The position numbers and the translations under genes were made by a program. Of a DNA stretch of 64,000 nucleotides, positions 8,809 to 17,213 are shown one piece after another. Positions within the stretch are counted from its first letter, which is position 1, and every line of letters starts with the position of its first letter. The stretch lies in the NCBI RefSeq assembly GCF_003265325.1, contig NZ_QGNX01000008.1, positions 1-64,000 of the forward strand. The letters are read 5' to 3'. The notes under the pieces were generated by a model. The model made no database searches, had not been told where the DNA came from, and saw only the letters and a list, made by a program, of their open reading frames with translations. This DNA is from Oceanibium sediminis. GTDB lineage: Bacteria; Pseudomonadota; Alphaproteobacteria; Rhodobacterales; Rhodobacteraceae.

Positions 8809-10509
8809 CTAGCCCGCGCGGCGGCGGGGGGCTTTGACGGTTTGCGCGGCGTCCACGGTGAAGACATCGGTCATCCGGGTCAGCTCGGACGCCATGTGGC
8901 TCAGGCTGCCCGCGCTGGCGGCGTTTTCTTCGGCCATGGTGGTGTTGGACTGGGTGATCGCGTCAAGCTGGGTGACGGCGCGGCTGACCTCGGTGACGCC
9001 CTCGGCCTGCTGGGTGCAGGCTACGGAGATATCGCTGATCCGGGTGCTGAGGTCGTGCACCGCGGTCATGATCTCCCCGATGGCGGTGCCGGAGCTGCGC
9101 ACCAGTTCCGCGCCCTCTTTCACCCGCGAATCGCTTTCCCCGATCAGCTTACCGATATCCGCCGCCGCGTCGCTCGAGCGTTGCGCAAGGCTGCGCACCT
9201 CGGCCGCAACGACGGCGAAGCCCTTGCCGGCATCGCCCGCCCGCGCCGCTTCGACGGCAGCGTTCAGCGCCAGCAGGTTGGTCTGGAAGCTGATCGAATC
9301 GATCACGTTCGTGATTTCCCCGATCCGGGCAGAGACATCCTCGATCGCGCTCATCGCCTGGATGACATTTTCCACCACGGAGCGCCCCTTGCCGGCCTTG
9401 ACCTGGGCATCCTCGGCAATCGCGGTGCTGCTGGTGGCGTTTTCGGCGGTGTTGGCGATCGTGGCCGAGATCTGCTCCATGGAAGCGGCGGTTTCCTCAA
9501 GCGTCGCGGCCTGCCGGTCGGCGCGCTCGGACATTTCCTTCGCACCGTCGGCGATCCTGTGGATTTCCACGTTGATCGTGCTCGCCTTCGTCGAGATCCC
9601 CGCGATCAGGTCGCCCAATTGCCCGACCATCAGGTTGAAGCCGCTTTTGAGGTTGTCGAGGTCGCTGTCGAAATCCTCGGTGATCCGGGCGGTCAGGTCC
9701 CCGTCGCGCACCTTTTGCACCGCCGCGTTAACCGCGGACAGGGCCCGCACGCGCGGGGTGCTGTCGGTGGCGAACTTGACCACGCGGATCAACTCGCCAT
9801 GGGCGTTTCGAAGGGGGGTGTAGGTGGCGTTCAGATAGACTTCCTGCCCGTCGCTGCGCAGCCTGCAGATTTCCCCGGTGAAGGTTTCCCCCGCCACGAT
9901 CCTTTGCCAGAACGCCCGGTACTCCGCTTCCCGCAGCAGGGACTCTGGCGCGAAGATACGGTGGCGTTTGCCCTGAAGCTCTGCCTTGTCGTACTTCAGG
10001 ATCTTGCAGAAATTATCGTTGGCCCGCAGGATGTTGCCATCGAGGTCGAACTCGATCACGGCCAACCCCGCCTCAATCGCGGTCATCTTGGCGCGCTTGT
10101 GGACGATTTCCTCCATCTCCGCCGTCATTTCGGTGGCGGACATCAGGATCCGCTCAAGCCTTCCGGCGGCGTCGGGGATGCCGACATAGGTCGCCTCGAG
10201 CCAGAGCGCCTTGCCGGACTTGGCGAAGCGTCGCACGCGGTTGACGAATGGCTTTCCACTGCGCAACTCTTCCCAGAAGGTGGCGTATTCTTCGGTGCGG
10301 GAATATTCGGGCCAGACCAGCATGGCATGGCTTTGGCCGACCAGTTCCGCCCGCGTGTACCCGAAGTAATCCAGGAAGCGGTCATTCACCGCCAGGATCT
10401 GCTCATCGGGCGAGAGTTCGAGGACAAGGTAACAGTTGTCCAGCGCCTTGAATGTCCGTTCGATGGCCTGTGCATTGCGCACGGTCGCCTTCGCGGTGAA
10501 GAATCCCAT
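8809..10509 (-). CDS. Soluble methyl-accepting chemotaxis protein with two PAS domains
   Basis: This 566-residue receptor has no membrane segment, so it should sense an intracellular signal. Two PAS domains span about residues 25-135 and 150-260, followed by a HAMP-like linker (about 265-310) and the MA signalling hairpin. The conserved hairpin tip reads [19 protein letters not shown] followed by [17 protein letters not shown]. No C-terminal CheR-binding pentapeptide is visible; the tail is basic (KAPRRRAG). No che genes are nearby, so it is an orphan receptor. The PAS ligand (haem, FAD or other) cannot be told from sequence alone. Confidence 0.93.
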   Translation of the reverse strand: MGFFTAKATVRNAQAIERTFKALDNCYLVLELSPDEQILAVNDRFLDYFGYTRAELVGQSHAMLVWPEYSRTEEYATFWEELRSGKPFVNRVRRFAKSGKALWLEATYVGIPDAAGRLERILMSATEMTAEMEEIVHKRAKMTAIEAGLAVIEFDLDGNILRANDNFCKILKYDKAELQGKRHRIFAPESLLREAEYRAFWQRIVAGETFTGEICRLRSDGQEVYLNATYTPLRNAHGELIRVVKFATDSTPRVRALSAVNAAVQKVRDGDLTARITEDFDSDLDNLKSGFNLMVGQLGDLIAGISTKASTINVEIHRIADGAKEMSERADRQAATLEETAASMEQISATIANTAENATSSTAIAEDAQVKAGKGRSVVENVIQAMSAIEDVSARIGEITNVIDSISFQTNLLALNAAVEAARAGDAGKGFAVVAAEVRSLAQRSSDAAADIGKLIGESDSRVKEGAELVRSSGTAIGEIMTAVHDLSTRISDISVACTQQAEGVTEVSRAVTQLDAITQSNTTMAEENAASAGSLSHMASELTRMTDVFTVDAAQTVKAPRRRAG

Positions 10510-10591
10510 CCCCTTGTCCCGTCAGGTTTCGCCTGTGCCGGGTCTAGACGACGGAAGTTCCGATTCCCTTAATCGCGGGGGCCGCCGGGCG

Positions 10592-11284
10592 TCACTCGAA
10601 CACGTCTTCGGGACGCTCCATTTCGGTGAGCTTCAGGTACACCAGCAGCGATACCGTGGCGGACAATCCGCTCAGCGCCGCGTTCACCGCGATGATGCCC
10701 GCCTGCCAGATCAGCGCTGGCCCCACGCCTTGGACAACCTGCTGAAGGATAAGCGAAACCGGCACCGTCGCGAGGAAGAACACCAGCACCAGGCGCAGGA
10801 CGACCCCGGCAAGGGGCCAGCCCTCCGGGCGGGCCAGTTCGATGGAGCGGCGCAGCGCGCCCATGCTGGGCGGCTCAAGTACGATGATCGCGGTCATAGG
10901 CAGCAACAGCGCGGCCACGTAGATGCCCGGCACTATCAGCAACAGAAGCCCGGCAACCGTCAGCCCCGCCGCGGCGACGGGCAGCACGATCAGCGGCACC
11001 AGCCGGGGCTGAAGCCGCGCCCAGACCGCCTCCAAGGGGCGGCGGCGGCCAAGGCGCCCGTCGTCCGCCAAAAGGATCTGCGCGGCGAAGATGAGCGAGC
11101 CGATCACCGTCTCGAACACCAGGGTCGGCATTGCCCCGAGGGCCGGGCGCATGATACTCGCGAAGGACCAGGATCCGAGCCCCGCGACGAAGCCGAAGGA
11201 CACCAGGACGAATGCCTGCTGCTTGAAGAGTTGAAGCGCGCTCTTGAATATGGCGCCACCGTCGAATTTGAGTTGTGGCGTCAC
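10592..11284 (-). CDS. Integral membrane protein of unknown function
   Basis: This 230-residue protein has about five or six hydrophobic segments, including LIVLPVAAAGLTVAGLLLLI, and a central LIVPGIYVAALLLPMTAIIV segment like that in YciC-type and glycerophosphodiester phosphodiesterase-associated membrane domains. The N terminus (LKFDGGAIFKSALQLFKQQ) is amphipathic. I do not recognise a precise family. It is divergent from lipA across a 189-base region that carries a tandem palindromic repeat, which could control either gene. Confidence 0.75.
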   Translation of the reverse strand: MTPQLKFDGGAIFKSALQLFKQQAFVLVSFGFVAGLGSWSFASIMRPALGAMPTLVFETVIGSLIFAAQILLADDGRLGRRRPLEAVWARLQPRLVPLIVLPVAAAGLTVAGLLLLIVPGIYVAALLLPMTAIIVLEPPSMGALRRSIELARPEGWPLAGVVLRLVLVFFLATVPVSLILQQVVQGVGPALIWQAGIIAVNAALSGLSATVSLLVYLKLTEMERPEDVFE

Positions 11285-11345
11285 GTCTTCGGCCTCGTTT
11301 TCGTGGTCTGGTCCCGATGTAGGGGTTCAGGGCGCGATTGACCAG

Positions 11346-11394
11346 AGTCCGCCTCTGCAGGAACTGCAAAAGTCCGCCATGCAGGACCTGCAAA
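11346..11394. repeat. Tandem about 25-base repeat with palindromic cores, upstream of lipA
   Basis: Two adjacent copies (11346-11370 and 11371-11394) share AGTCCGCC, one or two variable bases, then TGCAGGAMCTGCAAA. They differ by one indel and two substitutions. Each core is a dyad: TGCAG-GAA-CTGCA in copy 1 and TGCAGG-A-CCTGCA in copy 2. The block lies in the divergent region between the membrane protein gene and lipA, about 80 bases before the lipA start. Repeat and dyads are seen directly; operator function is inferred. Confidence 0.7.
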
Positions 11395-11473
11395 CCCGGT
11401 TGCGGCGGTTTGGCCCTGACATTTGCCACGGAAGTTGTTTAATGTTCAACGACGTCCCGAATGGAGCACAGCT

Positions 11474-12442
11474 ATGACGAGTCGTGACACCAAGACCCGC
11501 GACCTGAAGAACCGCGCCGAGCGCCACCCCGAGAAGCAGCGCCGCGAAGACGCGCCGATCCTGCGCAAGCCCGAGTGGATTCGCGTGAAGGCCCCGACCA
11601 GCCAGGGCTACCGCGACACCGCGAAGATCATGCGCGAAAACAAGCTCGTCACCGTGTGCGAGGAGGCAGGCTGCCCCAACGTCGGCGAATGCTGGAGCCA
11701 GGGCCACGCCACCATGATGATCATGGGCGAAATCTGCACCCGCGGCTGCACCTTCTGCAACGTCGCCACCGGGCGGCCCGACGCGCTGGACGTGTTCGAA
11801 CCGGCCCGCGTCGCCGTGGCGGTGGATAAGCTGGGGCTGAACCACGTGGTCATCACCAGCGTGGACCGCGACGACCTGGACGATGGCGGGGCCGAGCATA
11901 TCGCCCAGACCATCCGCGCGGTGCGGCGCAAGACGCCCACCACCACGATCGAGGTGCTGACGCCGGATTTCCTGAAATGCCCCGACAGCGCGCTTGAAAC
12001 GGTGGTGGAGGCGCGCCCCGACGTCTTCAACCACAACCTCGAAACCGTGCCGGGCCTCTACCCGCAGGTGCGCCCGGGCGCGCGCTACTTCCATTCCCTG
12101 CGCCTGCTTCAGCGGGTGAAGGAACTGGACCCTGCGATGTTCACCAAGTCCGGCATCATGGTCGGCCTGGGCGAGGATCGCCAGTCCGTGCACCAGGTGA
12201 TGGACGACATGCGCGCCGCGGACGTGGATTTCCTGACCATCGGGCAATACCTGCAACCGACGCCGAAGCACCACGCGGTGGCCCGTTTCGTCACCCCCGA
12301 CGAGTTCAAGAGCTATGAAAAGGCGGCCTACGGGAAGGGCTTCCTCATGGTCTCGGCAACGCCGCTGACGCGGTCCAGCTACCACGCGGGGGATGATTTC
12401 GCCCGTCTGCGCGCCGCACGGCTGGCCAAACTGGCAGACTGA
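11474..12442 (+). CDS. lipA: Lipoyl synthase
   Basis: LipA is a radical-SAM enzyme that inserts two sulfurs into protein-bound octanoyl groups. The 322-residue protein carries both cluster motifs: auxiliary cluster Cys62, Cys67 and Cys73 ([12 protein letters not shown]) and radical-SAM Cys88, Cys92 and Cys95 (CTRGCTFC). The C terminus ends with the conserved RSSYHAGD, whose serine ligates the auxiliary cluster. I chose ATG 11474 (MTSRDTK) because a GGAG site lies seven bases upstream; a longer frame from 11423 lacks similarity. The product modifies the E2 partners of the nearby lpd. Confidence 0.97.
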   Translation: MTSRDTKTRDLKNRAERHPEKQRREDAPILRKPEWIRVKAPTSQGYRDTAKIMRENKLVTVCEEAGCPNVGECWSQGHATMMIMGEICTRGCTFCNVATGRPDALDVFEPARVAVAVDKLGLNHVVITSVDRDDLDDGGAEHIAQTIRAVRRKTPTTTIEVLTPDFLKCPDSALETVVEARPDVFNHNLETVPGLYPQVRPGARYFHSLRLLQRVKELDPAMFTKSGIMVGLGEDRQSVHQVMDDMRAADVDFLTIGQYLQPTPKHHAVARFVTPDEFKSYEKAAYGKGFLMVSATPLTRSSYHAGDDFARLRAARLAKLAD

Positions 12443-12449
12443 CGGGGGA

Positions 12450-12471
12450 GGGGCCCGCGATCGCGGACCCC
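12450..12471. terminator. GC hairpin between convergent lipA and ornithine cyclodeaminase genes
   Basis: The sequence GGGG-C-CCGCG, two loop bases, CGCGG-A-CCCC folds into a stem with one internal mismatch. It sits in the 35-base gap between the two stop codons and could end transcription from both sides. There is no T tract, so intrinsic termination is only tentative. Confidence 0.45.
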
Positions 12472-12477
12472 GGCACC

Positions 12478-13521
12478 TCAGGCTGCGCGCGGATTGCGAT
12501 CGGGGCGCGCCTTTCCGAGCAGGCCGAACAGGTCGCGCGGGTCCGCCGGGTCGGGCAGTAGCTCGATATCCTCGGCGTAGCCGGTCCCGCGCGCAAGGTC
12601 GTGCAGGTAGGTCAGGGCGGTGAAATCCTCCACCGCGAAGCCGACGCTGTCGAACAGCGTGACGTCCTGCGGCCCGCGCCGCCCCGCCGCTGCGCCGGTG
12701 ATCACTTGCCACAGCTCTGTCACCGGATGATCCGGGGCGAGTTGCTGGATCTCCCCCTCAACCCGCGTCTGCTCGGGGTATTCCACGAAGATGTTGGCCC
12801 GGTGCAGAAGCGGCGGGGCGAGTTCGGTCTTGCCGGGACAGTCGCCCCCGACAGCGTTCAGATGCACCCCGGCGCCGATCATGTTGTCGCTGAGGATGGT
12901 GGCGAACTGCTTGTCCGCCGTCACCGTGGTCACGATATCCGCGCCGGCCACCGCCGCCTCGGCGGAGGGGGCGGTGGTGACCTCGAAGCCCAGCGGGACA
13001 AGGTTGGCCCGCGCCTTTTCCGTGGCGCGCGCGTCGATATCGTAAAGCCGGAGCCGGTTGATCCCCAGCACGGCGCGGAACGCCAGGGCCTGGAACTCGC
13101 ATTGCGCGCCGCTACCGATGATCGCCATGGTGGTCGAGTCCGGGCGCGCCAGGTGGCGCGCGGCCATCGCCGACATCGCCGCCGTGCGCAGCGCGGTCAG
13201 CACGGTCATCTCTGACACGAGCACCGGGTAGCCGGTCGCCACGTCCGAAAGCACCCCGAAGGCCACCACCGTCTGCAAGCCCGAGGCGGTGTTGACGGGA
13301 TGGCAGTTCACGCATTTGAACCCATAGGTCTGCCCGTCCGAGGTCGGCATCAGCTCGATCACCCCGTCGCGCGTGTGCGAGCCGATGCGCGCCACCTTCT
13401 CGAAACTCTGCCAGCGGCGGTAGCTGTCCTCCATCGCCCCAGCCAGCCCCTTCAGGAACGGCTCTGGCCCGATGTCACGAACCAGGTTCAGGATGTTGGA
13501 AACGCTCACGAAATCTACCAT
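12478..13521 (-). CDS. Ornithine cyclodeaminase
   Basis: The enzyme converts L-ornithine to L-proline and ammonia with bound NAD. The 347-residue protein is full length for the OCD/mu-crystallin family. Visible features are the Rossmann segment MAIIGSGAQCEFQALAF, GFKCVNCHPVN with the substrate-binding lysine, and the catalytic-aspartate motif HLNAVGGDCPGKTEL. It begins 15 bases after the arginase stop, so the two form an operon for arginine to ornithine to proline. The divergent Lrp-type gene is the likely regulator. Confidence 0.93.
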   Translation of the reverse strand: MVDFVSVSNILNLVRDIGPEPFLKGLAGAMEDSYRRWQSFEKVARIGSHTRDGVIELMPTSDGQTYGFKCVNCHPVNTASGLQTVVAFGVLSDVATGYPVLVSEMTVLTALRTAAMSAMAARHLARPDSTTMAIIGSGAQCEFQALAFRAVLGINRLRLYDIDARATEKARANLVPLGFEVTTAPSAEAAVAGADIVTTVTADKQFATILSDNMIGAGVHLNAVGGDCPGKTELAPPLLHRANIFVEYPEQTRVEGEIQQLAPDHPVTELWQVITGAAAGRRGPQDVTLFDSVGFAVEDFTALTYLHDLARGTGYAEDIELLPDPADPRDLFGLLGKARPDRNPRAA

Positions 13522-13536
13522 GCTTACGTCCTCGTC

Positions 13537-14472
13537 TTAGGCTGCGGACCGGGTGCGCCGGTCAAGGATGCGGCGGCCCATCAGGCTGGCCGCCAGGTCC
13601 ACCATCAGATGCGCGGTCCGCCCGCGTTCATCGAGGAAGGGGTTCAACTCCACCAGGTCGAGCGCGCGGAGCAGGCCGCTGTCGTGCACCATTTCCATGA
13701 CCAGATGCGCCTCGCGGAACGTCGCGCCACCGGGCACGGTGGTGCCCACGGCCGGGGCGATGGCGGGGTCGAGGAAGTCGACGTCGAAGGACACGTGCAG
13801 CCAGCCCCCCGCCGCGGCGACCGCTTCAAGGAACGGCCCCAGCAGGGCGGCGATGCCGCTTTCGTCGATCGCGCGCATGTCGTGCACCGTCGCGCCGAGC
13901 GTATCAAGCCGGGCCCGCTCCGCCGGATCGACCGAGCGGATGCCCATCATGCAGACGTTGGACAGCGGGACAGGCGCGGCGGGGGCGGGAAAGGCGCCCG
14001 CGAACCCGCTCTGCCCGGTGAAATAGGCCACCGGCGTGCCGTGCAGATGGCCGCTGGTCGTCGTGTCGAGGTCATGGAAATCGGGGTGCGCGTCCAGCCA
14101 CAGGACGAACAAGGGCTTGCCCGCCACCGCCGCCGCCCGCGCGACCCCGCTGACCGAGCCTGCCGCCAGAAGGTGATCCCCGCCAAGGAAGATCGGCAAG
14201 CCGCCGTCCTGCACCGCCGCGAAGGCCGCCGCCTCGATCGCGCGGGTCCAGGCGACCGCTTCTCCCAGCTTGTGCAGGGCGGGGTTCGGGTGGGGCAGGT
14301 CCGCCGCGCGATCCGGGGTGACATCGCCGAGGTCCCGCACCGGGTGGCCAAGGCTTTCCAGCGCCTCCGCCAGCCCGGCGGTGCGCAGGGCGGCGGGCCC
14401 CATCATGCAGCCGCGCATGGTGGTTCCGGCTTCGGTCGGAATACCGACAAGGGTGCAGGCCGTGCTTTTCAT
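13537..14472 (-). CDS. Arginase
   Basis: Arginase hydrolyses L-arginine to ornithine and urea with a binuclear manganese centre. Metal ligands are visible: His100 in GGDH (97-100), Asp127, His129 and Asp131 in DAHPDFHD, and Asp230 and Asp232 in SFDVDFLDP. The protein has 311 residues from ATG 14472 (MKSTACTLVGIPTEAG); a ten-residue upstream extension has no ribosome site and no similarity. It is the first gene of the arginase-ornithine cyclodeaminase operon, divergent from an Lrp-type regulator. No urease gene is in view. Confidence 0.94.
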   Translation of the reverse strand: MKSTACTLVGIPTEAGTTMRGCMMGPAALRTAGLAEALESLGHPVRDLGDVTPDRAADLPHPNPALHKLGEAVAWTRAIEAAAFAAVQDGGLPIFLGGDHLLAAGSVSGVARAAAVAGKPLFVLWLDAHPDFHDLDTTTSGHLHGTPVAYFTGQSGFAGAFPAPAAPVPLSNVCMMGIRSVDPAERARLDTLGATVHDMRAIDESGIAALLGPFLEAVAAAGGWLHVSFDVDFLDPAIAPAVGTTVPGGATFREAHLVMEMVHDSGLLRALDLVELNPFLDERGRTAHLMVDLAASLMGRRILDRRTRSAA

Positions 14473-14507
14473 GTGACCAGTCTGACGCCGGGCGCTGACC
14501 ATTCGCG

Positions 14508-14559
14508 ATAGGATAATTGTCTATGATGACGGGTTATCTTTCCAGAATGGCTATCCTAT
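14508..14559. promoter_or_regulatory. Inverted-repeat operator candidate between arginase and the Lrp-type regulator
   Basis: A perfect octamer ATAGGATA (14508-14515) is mirrored by TATCCTAT (14552-14559) with centres 44 bases apart, about four helical turns. A weaker ATAG/CTAT dyad overlaps the first arm. Read outward, each TATCCT also resembles a -10 box: one faces arginase, the other lies about ten bases before the regulator start. The region is AT-rich against its surroundings. The site is seen; binding by the adjacent Lrp-type protein is inferred. Confidence 0.5.
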
Positions 14560-14568
14560 ATTTCCATT

Positions 14569-15009
14569 ATGGATGATCTTGACCGCCGCCTTATCACCGC
14601 CCTGCGCCACAACGGGCGCGCCGGCATTTCCGAGCTGGCCGCGATCCTCGGGGTGACCCGGGTGACCGTGCGCAACCGCATGGCCCGGCTTGAGGAATCA
14701 GGCGAGATCACGGGCTACACGGTCGTGCTGCGCAACGACGCGATGCGCGCCAACGTGCGCGGGCTGATGATGATCGCGATCGAGGGGCATATGACCGAGC
14801 GCATCCTGCGGCGCATCGGCACGTTTCCCGAGGTTGTCGCGATCCATTCCACCAATGGCCGCTGGGACCTGATCGCGGAAATTGCCACCGACACGCTGGA
14901 GGCACTGGACGAGGTGCTGCACGCGATCCGCCGGATCGAGGGGATTACCGCGTCGGAAACGAACCTGCTGCTGTCGACCCCGCGCTCGTCCCGCGCGGCG
15001 GCGTTGTAG
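14569..15009 (+). CDS. Lrp/AsnC-family transcriptional regulator
   Basis: This 146-residue regulator has an N-terminal winged helix-turn-helix (about 19-45, ISELAAILGVTRVTVRNRMA) and a C-terminal RAM effector-binding domain (about 60-140, with FPEVVAIHSTNGRWDLIAEI). It is transcribed away from arginase and ornithine cyclodeaminase and probably controls them in response to arginine or ornithine. No clear Shine-Dalgarno sequence precedes the ATG, and a -10-like TATCCT lies about ten bases upstream, so a leaderless or near-leaderless mRNA is possible. Confidence 0.93.
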   Translation: MDDLDRRLITALRHNGRAGISELAAILGVTRVTVRNRMARLEESGEITGYTVVLRNDAMRANVRGLMMIAIEGHMTERILRRIGTFPEVVAIHSTNGRWDLIAEIATDTLEALDEVLHAIRRIEGITASETNLLLSTPRSSRAAAL

Positions 15010-15143
15010 GCGGCCAGCCGGTCTGCCGGGGACACTGTCGCGCGCTGGCCCCGCCAAACCCGACGCATCCGGCATGTCGGAATGCTGCGCGCCGGGCTGT
15101 GACTATCCGGGAAGGACCGCCGACAGCCCGACTTCCGCGCAGA

Positions 15144-15689
15144 TCACTTCACGAAGCGGACCTTGCCGATGTGATCCAGGTTGCGATTGCGCTGCGCGTA
15201 GTCGATGCCGTAGCCGACGACGAACTCGTCCGGGATCTCGAAACCCGTCCAGGTGGCCTTCACGTCCACCTCTCGCCGGGCGGGTTTGTCGAGCAGGGCG
15301 CAAACCTCCAGCCTTGCCGGGTGGCGGGTGCGCAGGATGTTGAGCACATGCAGCAGCGTGTAGCCGGTGTCGACGATATCCTCGACCACCAGCACGTCGC
15401 GGCCCTCGATCTCTCCCCTGAGGTCCTTCAGGATTCGCACCTCCCGGCTGGAGGTCATCCCATCGCCATAGGACGACGCTTCGAGGAAATCCACCTCGAC
15501 CGGCAGGTCGAGTTCGCGCACGAGGTCGGCGATGAAGACGAACGACCCGCGCAGCAGCCCGACGACGACCAGCTTGTTCGTGCCCTTGAAATGCTGCGAG
15601 ATCTGGTCCGCCAGTTCCTCGACCCGCGCGGCGATCGACTTGGCCGAAATCATCTGGTCGATCACATAGCCTGAATGATCGGGCTCCAT
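15144..15689 (-). CDS. hpt: Hypoxanthine phosphoribosyltransferase
   Basis: This purine-salvage enzyme joins hypoxanthine or guanine to PRPP. The 181-residue protein has the PRPP-binding motif [14 protein letters not shown] and the flexible-loop motif [10 protein letters not shown]. The start ATG 15689 (MEPDHSGY) is fixed by an AAGGAG site six bases upstream; the frame could be extended 13 residues without support. It is convergent with the Lrp-type gene and divergent from the ratA-like gene across 83 bases. Confidence 0.93.
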   Translation of the reverse strand: MEPDHSGYVIDQMISAKSIAARVEELADQISQHFKGTNKLVVVGLLRGSFVFIADLVRELDLPVEVDFLEASSYGDGMTSSREVRILKDLRGEIEGRDVLVVEDIVDTGYTLLHVLNILRTRHPARLEVCALLDKPARREVDVKATWTGFEIPDEFVVGYGIDYAQRNRNLDHIGKVRFVK

Positions 15690-15772
15690 CGCGTACTCCT
15701 TGTATTCCTTGCCCCGAGCCTGCGACAAAGCGGGGTTTTGTCAATCCGGTTCCAGCGTTGCATATAGCATCC

Positions 15773-16231
15773 ATGCCGACGCACAACGAAGACCGACTTA
15801 TGCCTTATTCCGCCGACCAGCTATACGCTTTGGTCGCGGATATCGAATCCTATCCGGCGTTTCTACCGTGGTGTTCTGCTGCGCGGATTCGCAAGCGGAC
15901 GCCGACCGCCACGGGCGAGCAGATCGACGCCGATCTCGTCATCTCGTTCAAGGTGTTTCGCGAGCGTTTCGGCAGCCGCGTGCTGCTGCACCCCGAGGCG
16001 CGCAAGATCGATGTCGAATACCTCGACGGGCCTTTTCGCTACCTGAACAACCACTGGCAATTCATCCCCGAGGGCGAAAACGCCTGCCGGGTGAAGTTCT
16101 TCGTGGATTTCGAGTTCCGCTCGCGCACCTTGCAGGCGCTGATCGGCGTGGTGTTCAACCAGGCGATGCAGCGGATCGTGCGCGCGTTCGAGGAACGGGC
16201 CACGGACCTTTACGGCCCACCCGCGGGCTGA
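15773..16231 (+). CDS. RatA/COQ10-like START-domain protein
   Basis: This 152-residue protein belongs to the polyketide-cyclase/START group annotated as RatA toxin or as COQ10. Family signatures are the N-terminal MPTHNEDRLMPYSADQLYAL, DIESYPAFLPWC and a C-terminal FNQAMQRIVRAFEERA helix. In E. coli RatA inhibits 70S assembly; in mitochondria and alphaproteobacteria relatives bind ubiquinone and aid respiration. No antitoxin-like partner (RatB) is adjacent, so the COQ10-like role seems more likely. I chose ATG 15773 because homologues begin with MPTH. Confidence 0.85.
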   Translation: MPTHNEDRLMPYSADQLYALVADIESYPAFLPWCSAARIRKRTPTATGEQIDADLVISFKVFRERFGSRVLLHPEARKIDVEYLDGPFRYLNNHWQFIPEGENACRVKFFVDFEFRSRTLQALIGVVFNQAMQRIVRAFEERATDLYGPPAG

Positions 16232-16245
16232 CTGCCCTGCCAGCT

Positions 16246-16722
16246 TCATTCGGCGCGCGCGGCGTCCAGCAACAGGGACAGCGCGGTGTCCACGCTGGCG
16301 GCGCGCACGGCGCTGCGCCCGATCGGGCCGAAGTCGATCTGCCGGGTCAGGGTCGGCGCGCCTGTGCGCGCCAGCCCGAAGCAGACGCGCCCCTCCGGCT
16401 TGTGCTCTGAGCCGCCGGGACCGGCGATTCCGGTGATCGAGACGGCAAGCTCCGCCTCCGAGCGGGCGAGGGCCCCTTCCGCCATCTCCCGCGCTGTTTC
16501 TTCGGACACCGCGCCGACGCGCTCCAGCGTCTCGGGCGAAACGCCAAGAAGCTGCACCTTGGCGGCGTTGGAATAGGTGACGAAGCCGCGCTCCACCACG
16601 TCGGAACTGCCGGGGATCTCGGTCAAGGCCGCCATGACCAGCCCGCCGGTACAGCTTTCCGCCGCGGCGACGTGCCAGCCCTTCGCGCGGCAGGCGTCCA
16701 ATACCTTTGCGGCGGCGCTCAT
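16246..16722 (-). CDS. pncC: CinA-type nicotinamide-nucleotide amidase (PncC)
   Basis: This 158-residue stand-alone CinA C-terminal domain deamidates nicotinamide mononucleotide to nicotinate mononucleotide in NAD recycling. Hallmarks are VAAAESCTGGLVMAALT with the catalytic serine, VTYSNAAK, and SITGIAGPGGSEHKPEGRV. Its ATG overlaps the pgpA stop in an ATGA junction, making it the last gene of ispDF-pgpA-pncC. The N-terminal molybdopterin-like domain of full-length CinA is absent. Confidence 0.92.
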   Translation of the reverse strand: MSAAAKVLDACRAKGWHVAAAESCTGGLVMAALTEIPGSSDVVERGFVTYSNAAKVQLLGVSPETLERVGAVSEETAREMAEGALARSEAELAVSITGIAGPGGSEHKPEGRVCFGLARTGAPTLTRQIDFGPIGRSAVRAASVDTALSLLLDAARAE

Positions 16723-17213
16723 ACGCCCAGCATCCCGTGCGCGACGCCAGCGCCGATGACGATCAGCACCGCCGCCATCGCCCCCGCGATCACGTCGTCC
16801 AGCATCACGCCCAGGGGCGAGTGCAGCCGGTCGGCCCAGCCCACCGGGCCGGGTTTCAGGATGTCGAACAGCCGGAACAGCACGAAGGCCCCGACCCAGC
16901 CCGGCCAGGGAAACAGCGTCGGCGCGGCACCTGCGAACCACAGCCCGGCGGAAAGCGGCAGCAGGGCGATCCATTGTCCCGCCACCTCGTCGATCACCAC
17001 TTCCGAGGGGTCGCTGTTCTCGGCCCCGCGGGTGAATTCCGCCGTCGCCCAGGTGCCGAGGACAAAGACAAGGACCGTGGCGATCAGCAGCAGCGGAAAG
17101 CCGCCGAGCACATGCAGCCCGTATCCCACCGGCAGGGCGGCGAGGGAGCCGAAGGTGCCCGGCGCGACCGGGATCAGGCCGACGAAACCGAAACTGGTGA
17201 TGAAGCGGATCAT
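16719..17213 (-). CDS. pgpA: Phosphatidylglycerophosphatase A
   Basis: PgpA removes phosphate from phosphatidylglycerophosphate in the inner membrane, the last step to phosphatidylglycerol. The 164-residue protein carries SFGFVGLIPVAPGTFGSLAA at the N terminus, the acidic motif VVIDEVAGQWIA, FRLFDILKPGPV and GVMLDDVIAG, with several hydrophobic helices. Both ends are coupled: its ATG overlaps the ispDF stop and its stop overlaps the pncC start, each by four bases. Confidence 0.95.
   Translation of the reverse strand: MIRFITSFGFVGLIPVAPGTFGSLAALPVGYGLHVLGGFPLLLIATVLVFVLGTWATAEFTRGAENSDPSEVVIDEVAGQWIALLPLSAGLWFAGAAPTLFPWPGWVGAFVLFRLFDILKPGPVGWADRLHSPLGVMLDDVIAGAMAAVLIVIGAGVAHGMLGV

Noticed and set aside
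8773-10572. A 599-codon open frame on the plus strand opposite the chemoreceptor gene
   Set aside because: It starts at the lpd terminator, shows low-complexity Asp/His/Gly composition, and the opposite strand encodes an unmistakable MCP.
15773-16231. A toxin-antitoxin module at the RatA-like gene
   Set aside because: No small RatB-like partner is adjacent; the family in alphaproteobacteria also covers COQ10-like ubiquinone-binding proteins.
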